From Microcaldota archaeon (lineage in GTDB: Archaea; Micrarchaeota; Micrarchaeia; Micrarchaeales; CABMGC01): a DNA stretch of 38,026 bases. Shown in pieces: positions 9,331-17,124 of the stretch; position 1 is the first letter of the stretch; every line of letters begins with the position of its first letter. The stretch lies in contig DAIDLJ010000003.1 in NCBI GenBank assembly GCA_027449585.1, forward strand, positions 1 through 38,026, in the 5' to 3' direction. Made by a program: the position numbers and the translations under genes. A model generated the notes under the pieces. That model was not told the DNA's origin, ran no database searches, and saw nothing but the letters and a program-made list of their open reading frames with translations.

Positions 9331-10032
9331 ATGGATAAGCTCACAAAAAATAGAATGACATATCTTCTGGCGCACTATGAGGGGGTTGTTGCTGGGAGGA
9401 TACTTGATGCAGGCAACGCACGTGGTGCAAGGCCGCTCTTTGGTAGCGCGATAAACAAGTACGAGCACATAGCCTCCATGAACGACGAGGAGGAGAGGAT
9501 GTCGATGCTAAATGAGGCGCTAAAACTCGCAAGGCGCTCTGGAGACAACGCAAATACATATAGACTGCTAAATACCATATCAAGGCTCATCATAAATCCA
9601 GATTCGGGCATGGCTTATGTGGAGATAAAGCCGGGCAAGATCGACATGCAGCCTATTCGCAATGCCATAATGAAGACATATGCAAATGCGATTTGCGGCA
9701 GCGAAAGCTATGTGTACCGGGTGGAGTTGAACAGGGATGGCTTCAACAGGCTAGCAGTGCTCTTCGATGACAGCGAGCTTGGCACTCTTATCGCCGATGC
9801 CAAAGGCAAGTACTTGGGAGATGGGGGAGTACAGGTAAATGATGGGCAAGTAATGGGCGTCGCAATCAAGTTTGAATACAACTACAGCGGATATCTAGCC
9901 ATATCCTCCAAACATTCTGCCCAACATCGCAGGTATGTTGAGAATGTCATCAACGTTTATGGCACAGCGCTGGACGGAATAGTTTCTGGATTAAATACAC
10001 TGCAGTGGGCTGAAAAATCCAGTAAACCTTAA
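9331..10032 (+). CDS. Tandem paralog 2 of the same unknown family
   Basis: GNARGARPLFGSAINKYEHIAS ... YVYRVELNRDGFNRL ... GYLAISSKHSAQHRRYVENVINVYGTALDGI. Confidence 0.7.
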   Translation: MDKLTKNRMTYLLAHYEGVVAGRILDAGNARGARPLFGSAINKYEHIASMNDEEERMSMLNEALKLARRSGDNANTYRLLNTISRLIINPDSGMAYVEIKPGKIDMQPIRNAIMKTYANAICGSESYVYRVELNRDGFNRLAVLFDDSELGTLIADAKGKYLGDGGVQVNDGQVMGVAIKFEYNYSGYLAISSKHSAQHRRYVENVINVYGTALDGIVSGLNTLQWAEKSSKP

Positions 10033-10067
10033 ATATGATGACAATGATTTAACCAGGTGGATGTGTA

Positions 10068-10724
10068 ATGGAGGTAATTACAAAAAGCAAGATGCTTGAC
10101 ATGCTCGCCAGGTGCGAGATGGGGCTCGCCGAGAGGAGATTTGAGGAAGGCAGCATGGAGACTGCTAAGCTTCTCTTTGCAGATTCTTCAAGGAAGTATG
10201 CATATATCGCATCGACCAGGGAGAAGAATGCCGATAGCATGCGCACCCTTGAACACGCGCTAAAGCTCGCTGTAAGAGGCGAGAGTCCAAAGGAGATATA
10301 TCGCATAACTAGCAGGATAGTTGAACTGGAGATGTTTCCTGAAAGGAGGCTTGTGATGGCAGAGCTTAGGGGAGACGGAGTCGAACTCCCTGGCACCACT
10401 TTTATACGCGGTATACCTAAAATTACAGAGATACACTCTACGGAAATGTCGTATTACAAATACATAATAGATATGCGCAATGGCAACTTCGAAAGACTGC
10501 TGGCAGCGGCGGAGGATAGTGATATGAAGAGGGTGCTCCTCAACCTCACTAGGGAGCAGGCAAAGGTAGTGGATGGGTCACTGGAGAATGCTGAGGTCAC
10601 GCTTAACTACGCTGTGCCGCTGGAATTCATCGACATATCATCAAAGCACAGAAGAGAAAATTCGGATTATATAAAGAACATGATAAACGTGCTTAGCGGA
10701 GGTTTTGAGCTTCTGCTTAAATGA
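10068..10724 (+). CDS. Tandem paralog 3 of the same unknown family
   Basis: GSMETAKLLFADSSRKYAYIAS ... YYKYIIDMRNGNFERLL ... LEFIDISSKHRRENSDYIKNMINVLSGGFELLL. Confidence 0.7.
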   Translation: MEVITKSKMLDMLARCEMGLAERRFEEGSMETAKLLFADSSRKYAYIASTREKNADSMRTLEHALKLAVRGESPKEIYRITSRIVELEMFPERRLVMAELRGDGVELPGTTFIRGIPKITEIHSTEMSYYKYIIDMRNGNFERLLAAAEDSDMKRVLLNLTREQAKVVDGSLENAEVTLNYAVPLEFIDISSKHRRENSDYIKNMINVLSGGFELLLK

Positions 10725-10762
10725 GAATTGCAGTTCGCAGGCACCAAAGATACCGGTGCAAA

Positions 10763-11608
10763 TCAGAAGGTCTCTGGTTTTGGCCACTCTATATCGGCAG
10801 GTGCATAAATCTCTGTTGCAGTAGTGCTGAATGCGCTCATCCTGCTATATACCATTGTGGATGAAGCTATTAGGAGTATGACGCTTGAAATCAGTGGATA
10901 AGTGATGCTTGTGCTTAGGTACTGATAAGCCATCAGGAAGGCCGAACCGAAGGTCGAGACAAAGGCTATTGCGAAAAGTACCAGCGAGTTCCTCAGCAAT
11001 GATATCGCGCTGGCGATGCCGACTGCCATTACTATTATGTCAGCAGCAGGGAATGTGTAGAGCGAGTTGAAGTTTATTATGAAGTTTGCAATTCCGTGCT
11101 GCAGCGCAACCTGCGCTATGAACTGGGTCTGACTATGCGTGAAATAGAAGAGCACGATGGCATTTATCAGTACAAGGGCCGAAGAGAACGCGGATATTGC
11201 ATTGTTTCTAGGAGCCTCTGTCACCTCCTCGTTTTCCACTCTCATTGCCGCATCAATGTCATTTAGGCAATAGCTCTTGCCTTTATACTCCACAAGATCG
11301 ACAAAACAGTAAGGAAGACTGTCTGTGGCGCAGTACCCGTATGCAGATCGCCATGGATGGTTTATGCATGTCTTGTTGCGTATGTCATCCTTAGGAGCCA
11401 TGCTAGGCCGTTGCTCCGGCGCGCTTTGCACCGGCTTTGGAGTGGGCTTGGGATTTTCTGGGACCGGCTGTGGCTCTACTTCTTGTTTTTCAATTTTTGG
11501 CGCCGACTTTGGAGTTTCTGTGACTGGCTCCTCTTTTTTCTGCTTCTGCTGGACGTTTATTCCTCTGCTCTTGAAGATCAAAAGATCGGAGAAGTCTTCA
11601 GAGCCCAA
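10763..11608 (-). CDS. B-box-like zinc finger protein with Pro-rich N-terminus and C-terminal TM helices
   Basis: CINHPWRSAYGYCATDSLPYCFVDLVEYKGKSYCLNDID Cys/His/Asp spacing; PKPTPKPVQ linker; about five hydrophobic segments. Confidence 0.6.
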   Translation of the reverse strand: MGSEDFSDLLIFKSRGINVQQKQKKEEPVTETPKSAPKIEKQEVEPQPVPENPKPTPKPVQSAPEQRPSMAPKDDIRNKTCINHPWRSAYGYCATDSLPYCFVDLVEYKGKSYCLNDIDAAMRVENEEVTEAPRNNAISAFSSALVLINAIVLFYFTHSQTQFIAQVALQHGIANFIINFNSLYTFPAADIIVMAVGIASAISLLRNSLVLFAIAFVSTFGSAFLMAYQYLSTSITYPLISSVILLIASSTMVYSRMSAFSTTATEIYAPADIEWPKPETF

Positions 11609-11631
11609 TATCCCACCAGCCCATCAGCGCA

Positions 11632-11868
11632 TCACGTTCTTCCAAATCTTGCCGCATGCCTTGCTGCCTGCTCTGCCTTCCTCTGGAAGACTCCCTGGTG
11701 CTTAGCGCAGCTTATGCAGTAGTAGACCTTGCGTGTCGTCATGAATTTAGTATCCTTGTTGTTCATGTCGATTCCGTACCTTATCACTCTTTCGTCCATG
11801 ACTGCCTTGGCTCTTGATACAGTTCTTCCGCAATTGTTGCATCTTACTAACGATTCGCTTCCTCTCAT
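11632..11868 (-). CDS. rps26e: Ribosomal protein eS26-like (S26e)
   Basis: VRCNNCGRTVSRAKAV...KVYYCISCAKHQGVFQRK; paired CxxC with the S26e signature YYCxSCAxH. Confidence 0.72.
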   Translation of the reverse strand: MRGSESLVRCNNCGRTVSRAKAVMDERVIRYGIDMNNKDTKFMTTRKVYYCISCAKHQGVFQRKAEQAARHAARFGRT

Positions 11869-11958
11869 TTTATCGCCTGTGAATTACGATAGTATATCTT
11901 TTGTATAGATATTTAAATATGCTAGTGGCATTATTGTAAATGTATATCAGGCGATATT

Positions 11959-12573
11959 ATCAAGATCCTTATAATAACCAACATACAGGATGCGGCTGAC
12001 AGGATAACTGATTCTATAGACTTTGGCGGAGCGACTGTTGTTTCCAAGGAAGTGGATGGCGACGTGCGGGCATTGGCAAAGTACACCGCATCGCTCTTCT
12101 CAAGCGGAGGTTATGACTTTGCCATAGTTGTCGTCGACAATACTGTGGCGGCAAGCATCGCACTCAACAAGTATGAGGGTATAACTTCCGCGGTATGCCA
12201 TGACGCAGACGAGGCAAGAGCGGCGAAGTCACAGGATGTCAACGCAGTCATAATAAAACATAGCAACATTGACGACGCAGATGCAATAGTCAACGCATTC
12301 GCAAAAGGGATGGGAATGCAACTCAAGATCAAGCTTCCTGAGGTGCAGCTGCCGCAGATAAAGATGCAGAAAGAAGAAGTGCAGGTACAGCGCAAACCGC
12401 CTGTTGCGATTAAAAAGCAGGCTGCCGTGCAGCCTGCAAAGCAGCAAGCATATGATGAGTCAATGCCTGCAAGACCAGGAGTCATGGGATGGATAAAGGA
12501 CTCGCTTGGAATAGTCGACGTCCAGGAAGATGAGACGCAGGTAAAGAAGAAGGAGAAGAAGGCCCAGCAGTGA
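11959..12573 (+). CDS. RpiB/LacAB-like sugar-phosphate isomerase-fold protein with charged C-terminal extension; start codon unresolved
   Basis: Frame continues upstream of the tracked GTG (12052): (M)KILIITNIQDADRITDSIDFGGATVVSKEVDGDV... then AASIALNKYEGITSAVCHDADEARAAKSQDVNAVII, similar to RpiB. No ATG/GTG/TTG at the expected N-terminus (ATC at 11959, ATT at 11956). Confidence 0.55.
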   Translation: MKILIITNIQDAADRITDSIDFGGATVVSKEVDGDVRALAKYTASLFSSGGYDFAIVVVDNTVAASIALNKYEGITSAVCHDADEARAAKSQDVNAVIIKHSNIDDADAIVNAFAKGMGMQLKIKLPEVQLPQIKMQKEEVQVQRKPPVAIKKQAAVQPAKQQAYDESMPARPGVMGWIKDSLGIVDVQEDETQVKKKEKKAQQ

Positions 12574-12899
12574 TCTGCATGAATACTTTAATGTGCTTGA
12601 ATATCTCCAGGGTTATACTTCCGGCAGTGAGGATAAATATAGCAAAGCAGCTTGATGGCAAGTACGACCTGAGGCAGATCGAGATAGCCAGGCGGCTGGG
12701 CGTAGCGCAGGTTGCGGTGAGCAAGTACCTTAGCGGCAAGTACTCCGAGTCCCTAAAGAGGGCAGTTGACAAGATAGAGAGATCAGGCATTGTGGATAGC
12801 GCAGTGATAAGGCTCGTGAAGATGGACAGCGCTCAGGAGATTGACGCGGTAGTGAACGAGCTGTGCACTAGGATAGCCACTGATAATTTGGTGAATTAA
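12570..12899 (+). CDS. XRE-family HTH transcriptional regulator
   Basis: YDLRQIEIARRLGVAQVAVSKYLSGKY helix-turn-helix. Confidence 0.75.
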   Translation: MICMNTLMCLNISRVILPAVRINIAKQLDGKYDLRQIEIARRLGVAQVAVSKYLSGKYSESLKRAVDKIERSGIVDSAVIRLVKMDSAQEIDAVVNELCTRIATDNLVN

Positions 12900-14165
12900 A
12901 TGACAGAAGAATTGAATCCTTTCAAGATAGCGCAGCAGGAGCTTGATTCCGCAGCCGAAATAATGAATCTTGACAAGACGGCACATACCTTGTTAAGGGA
13001 ACCTAAACGCATAATCAACTTCAACATACCTGTGAAGATGCGCGATGGGGAGACGAAAGTCTTCAACGGATTTAGGGTGCTCTACAACGATGCGCGCGGG
13101 CCTGGAAAAGGTGGCATAAGATTCCATCCTCTCGAGAGCCTTGACACCGTGAAAGCACTGGCAGCATGGATGACATGGAAGACCTCCCTTGCCAACATAC
13201 CTTTTGGAGGCGCAAAAGGAGGAGTGATATGCGATACGAAGAACATGAATGCCTACGAGCTTGAAAATCTCTCCAGAGGATATATAAGGGCTCTTGGAAG
13301 GGCAGTAGGACCGAAGGTTGACGTTCCGGCCCCCGACGTATACACAAATCCGCAGATAATGGCATGGATGATGGACGAGTACACAAAGATAGTTGGCCAT
13401 GAAGAACCGGCAATGATAACCGGAAAACCTCTCGAAGTGGGAGGCTCCGAGGGAAGGTTCAATTCGACGGCAATGGGCGGCATGTATGTGCTTAGAGAAT
13501 CTGCAAGGATGATAAATCTTAATCTAAAGGACTCGAAGGTTGTCATACAGGGATTCGGAAACGCCGGAATGTTTGCATTTGACATAGCCACAAGGCTTTC
13601 CGGTGCCAAGGTCGTTGGGATAAGCGACTCGGAAGGAGGCATATACGACCCAAACGGGATAGACTACAACAAGCTCGTCGATGCCAAGAAGAAGACCGGC
13701 AAGGTTCAGGGATATGACAAGGGAGAGAAGATAACCAACGAGCAGCTCCTTGAGCTTGACGCAGATGTGATTATACCTTCGGCAATAGAGAACCAGATAA
13801 CATCAGCCAACGCCGACAGAATAAAGGCCAAGATAGTTCTTGAACTGGCCAATGGGCCAGTCACCCCGGAGGCTGATGCAATCCTGTTCGAGAGAGGAGT
13901 GCTAGACATGCCGGACTTCCTTGTGAATTCTGGTGGAGTGATAGTATCGTACTTCGAATGGGCGCAGAACATGGCCGGATACTACTGGACAGAAGATGAA
14001 GTGTACAAGAAGCTTGATGCGATAATCACACGGTCCTTCAATGAAGTGACCGCTACGCAAAAGGACTACGCAAGCCGGGGCAAGAAGATAAGCCCTAGGA
14101 CCGGCGCATACATAGTCGCAGTGGACAGGGTTGCAAGGGCCATGAAGCTGCGCGGATGGTACTGA
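12900..14165 (+). CDS. gdhA: Glutamate dehydrogenase
   Basis: GPGKGGIRFHP, KTSLANIPFGGAKGGV, VPAPDVYTNPQIMAWMMDEY, VVIQGFGNAGMFAFD. Confidence 0.95.
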   Translation: MTEELNPFKIAQQELDSAAEIMNLDKTAHTLLREPKRIINFNIPVKMRDGETKVFNGFRVLYNDARGPGKGGIRFHPLESLDTVKALAAWMTWKTSLANIPFGGAKGGVICDTKNMNAYELENLSRGYIRALGRAVGPKVDVPAPDVYTNPQIMAWMMDEYTKIVGHEEPAMITGKPLEVGGSEGRFNSTAMGGMYVLRESARMINLNLKDSKVVIQGFGNAGMFAFDIATRLSGAKVVGISDSEGGIYDPNGIDYNKLVDAKKKTGKVQGYDKGEKITNEQLLELDADVIIPSAIENQITSANADRIKAKIVLELANGPVTPEADAILFERGVLDMPDFLVNSGGVIVSYFEWAQNMAGYYWTEDEVYKKLDAIITRSFNEVTATQKDYASRGKKISPRTGAYIVAVDRVARAMKLRGWY

Positions 14166-14167
14166 AC

Positions 14168-15775
14168 TTAGCGCATTGACGCTGAGCTTACCAGCTTAAT
14201 CAGCTCGCCCTTGTCGGCATTCTCTATGAAGAAGAAGTGCTTGGAGACCTTCTGCAGTACGGCAAGGTACCTTTGCACATAGTCAGACATATTGTTGCCA
14301 CGGTTTATGTAGACGGTTATCAGGTCAGCCTTTGCCTCGGCAAGATGCCGATTTAGGTTAACCATGTCTATTTGCGCCTCTCCGTCTGTTATTAGTATTA
14401 TCTCCTTCTTCTTTCGTGACCTATCCTTGGCCAGGTCATTGCATGCAGCAATTACGGCCTTTTCTATGTTGGTTCCGCCTGACACAGCCACCCTGCGCAT
14501 AAGCTGCGCGACCATGTCCTTCTTGTCGCGCCGCTCGTTCTTGAGCACGGTTATCGGGTCGTACACCACATCGTCGAAGTAAGTCAGATAGAAATCCCCT
14601 TTCTCCTTGACCGCTGAGATGTATAACGAAAGGGCTACAGCCTTTGCGAATATCAGCTTGTCGGCGCTCATGCTGCTTGACTTGTCGAACAGAACATACC
14701 TGGTCTTCTCGTTCTCTCGTATGCTCCTGTCGTATTTGGGCAGCCTCCTGTGCGCGTACAATGCGTAAAGCAGCTCGTCAGGATAGGCGAATGCGGATGG
14801 CACCGCGGCTGCAAAGTCACCGCCGATTGTAAAGCCGTTATATTCGCCTCTCGAGAATCTTGCCTTCTCCTTGGACTCTGACGATGCATTTGGAGAGCCG
14901 TTTAGAAGCTTGATTAGGTTCCTTATGTTAGTCTTGCTAAAGAGCATGTCTACAAGCGGATCGTGCTGGTTGAAGTCAAGAGTCCCTGCGCCGTGCCCTG
15001 CCATGTCCATCTGCTGCTTGAGCTTTTCGGGATCTGCACCTTCTTTGCCGGTCATGTTTGAGGCGTTCTGCGCGGCCTGCTCTGGAACGCTTCCGCTGGA
15101 GTCCTTGGTCCTGTTGGCCATGCTATTCTTAAGCTGGTCCATGAGGTCCTTGAGCTGCTGCTGCGTTGTGCTCTGCTCGATTAGTTTTTGTAGTAGCTCG
15201 GCGGCATCAGTCCTGTCGCTTAGCGATTGAAGGCTCTCCGGTGCACCTTGACCACGGCCCTGCCCCGGTTGTCCCGAACTTGGCTGTCCCTGACCGGATT
15301 GGTCCTGCATTCCATTGGAATTTTGCTGGCCCGTCTGCCCCTGCTGTCCTTGCTGCCCCTGCTGACCCTCCTGGCCCTCGCCGTTCTGACCCTGCTGCTT
15401 TGCCATCTCTTCAAGAGCCTTGATCAGGTTTATTGCAAGGTTTATTGCAGCGGCAGTGCTTGACTCTGCATTTGCCACGGTGTTTACCCGAAACCCCGAC
15501 TTGTTTAGCTGCTGGAGCAGATTTGATATAGTCTCAAAGTAGTCCTTGTTTTCCTGCGGATAGTTCTCCGTGAGCTGCGGCGATGGCAAAAAGAGCATGT
15601 TAAACAGATCGACCATAAGCACGCTCGATACCTTGTGACCGGTGAGTGCCGCGACTACATATGCCATGTCCTCTGCGCGATACTTTCCCTCCGCGGAGGT
15701 GGGGCTCACGCCCTTTATTGCACTTACTGAGATCTTCTCGTTTACCTTGCCTTCCTGCTTTACGGCTAAGGCCAT
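14168..15775 (-). CDS. VWA-domain protein (CoxE/RavA-partner type) with Gln/Gly-rich linker
   Basis: MIDAS DKSSS, SGGTNIEKAV, LITDGEAQ; low-complexity GQNGEGQEGQQGQQGQQGQTGQQ. ATG overlaps the MoxR stop (TAATG). Confidence 0.8.
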   Translation of the reverse strand: MALAVKQEGKVNEKISVSAIKGVSPTSAEGKYRAEDMAYVVAALTGHKVSSVLMVDLFNMLFLPSPQLTENYPQENKDYFETISNLLQQLNKSGFRVNTVANAESSTAAAINLAINLIKALEEMAKQQGQNGEGQEGQQGQQGQQGQTGQQNSNGMQDQSGQGQPSSGQPGQGRGQGAPESLQSLSDRTDAAELLQKLIEQSTTQQQLKDLMDQLKNSMANRTKDSSGSVPEQAAQNASNMTGKEGADPEKLKQQMDMAGHGAGTLDFNQHDPLVDMLFSKTNIRNLIKLLNGSPNASSESKEKARFSRGEYNGFTIGGDFAAAVPSAFAYPDELLYALYAHRRLPKYDRSIRENEKTRYVLFDKSSSMSADKLIFAKAVALSLYISAVKEKGDFYLTYFDDVVYDPITVLKNERRDKKDMVAQLMRRVAVSGGTNIEKAVIAACNDLAKDRSRKKKEIILITDGEAQIDMVNLNRHLAEAKADLITVYINRGNNMSDYVQRYLAVLQKVSKHFFFIENADKGELIKLVSSASMR

Positions 15776-17067
15776 TAACTTGCCACCTTATTTCTCTCCA
15801 CTGCCACGAGTTCGGCGGTCTTCGCCTTTCTCTGCTCGTTTAAAAGATTTAGTATGTCTGCCTGCTCGGCTATGTTCTTTAGCAGCTCCCTTGCGCTCTT
15901 TCGCAGCTCCTTGTTTGAGTGCTTCTTTAGAAGGTCCCTTGCATAGGAAGTTGCGGACGCGAGCGTCTCCAGATCCGATGCTATGTCCTGTGATGCCGAT
16001 GGATCCTCCCTTAAGGCCTTAGTTCCCAGAAGTATGTTCTCGTTGAGCTTGCCTAGCCTGTTGAGGTGGTTGACTGGAGAGATAAGGTCATTTAGTTTCT
16101 CCGTGACGGTTTTGCTCTCTTCCTCGTCTGCAGGCAGGATGTACTTGAGCACTGCGAGGTCTTCCACAGTCGCGCTCTTCCTTCCGTCTAGCATCGCGCT
16201 TGCTGCTATCATCTTCAGAGTCTTGCCTATTCTCCTGTCCGTGAAGTTTATGTGGTGCCTTTCATTGACCTCTATAAGAATCTTAAGAAGGTCATCCCTT
16301 ATCCTTGATGTATCGACCTCTTTTATCTTGTCGTAGAGCTGTGTTAGGTCTGAGGCAGATATGGCAGTCTTAGTTACCTTTGTGCTGCCAGCAAATTCTG
16401 CATTGAATGTCGCAGTTATAAGTTCTGACCAATACTTTTTTTCAACAGGTGTTATGAAGTGCCTGAGAAGGAACCGGTCATAGAATGCCTGATCCTCCTC
16501 ATCGTAGGAAACAAAATTTGTGGCGCTTATTATCGACCTTATCGGAACGTCCACAACCTTCTCCCCGTTGAACATCTTCCTCTCGTTCATTATGGAAAGC
16601 AGTGTGTCCCTTATCGCTGATCCGCCCCTGAATATCTCGTCTATGAAAGCAAGCTCTGCTTCTGGAAGCATGCCCTTTGTAACCATGCGATAGGCACTCT
16701 CCTTTGTAAGTGCAGGGATGTCCAGCGGCCCGAAGAGCTCCTCTGGAGCAGTGAACTTGCTTAGCTGCCTCTTGAAGAATTTTGAATCGGTAAGCTCTCC
16801 TGCCCTCATTGCAAGCGCAGACTTTGCAGTGCCGGGCTCGCTTACAAATATTATGTTCTCTCTGGTTATGAGCGCTAGGGCTATTAGCCTTGCCTCTTCC
16901 TCTTTGTTAACAAATGGCTCTGAGAGCTGCCTTGAAAACTCCTTTACCTTTGCAAAGAGCTGCGCATCCGTAGCCACGTTTGCCGCAGGCGCATCATTTG
17001 GTCGGACCTGCTCCTTTAACTCTGCACTCTGGTTTACTTTCCTCTTGAAAAGATTGCTAAAACCCAT
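15775..17067 (-). CDS. MoxR/RavA-type AAA+ ATPase
   Basis: VSEPGTAKSALA Walker A, AFIDEIFRGGSAIRDTLLSIMNERKM Walker B/MoxR signature. Confidence 0.85.
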   Translation of the reverse strand: MGFSNLFKRKVNQSAELKEQVRPNDAPAANVATDAQLFAKVKEFSRQLSEPFVNKEEEARLIALALITRENIIFVSEPGTAKSALAMRAGELTDSKFFKRQLSKFTAPEELFGPLDIPALTKESAYRMVTKGMLPEAELAFIDEIFRGGSAIRDTLLSIMNERKMFNGEKVVDVPIRSIISATNFVSYDEEDQAFYDRFLLRHFITPVEKKYWSELITATFNAEFAGSTKVTKTAISASDLTQLYDKIKEVDTSRIRDDLLKILIEVNERHHINFTDRRIGKTLKMIAASAMLDGRKSATVEDLAVLKYILPADEEESKTVTEKLNDLISPVNHLNRLGKLNENILLGTKALREDPSASQDIASDLETLASATSYARDLLKKHSNKELRKSARELLKNIAEQADILNLLNEQRKAKTAELVAVERNKVAS

Positions 17068-17096
17068 AGGCCAACAGTATAGTCTTCTTTGAATGC

Positions 17097-17120
17097 TATT
17101 TAAACATTTACTGCAAATTT
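17097..17120 (-). promoter_or_regulatory. Promoter element of MoxR-VWA operon
   Basis: Minus strand AAATTTGCAGTAAATGTTTAAATA; 23/24 identical to 32126-32149. Confidence 0.65.
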
Positions 17121-17124
17121 CCAG

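Noticed and set aside
15220-15423. CAG/CTG-rich repetitive stretch considered as a DNA repeat or CRISPR-like array
   Set aside because: It encodes the Gln/Gly-rich linker in frame; no regular spacer structure.
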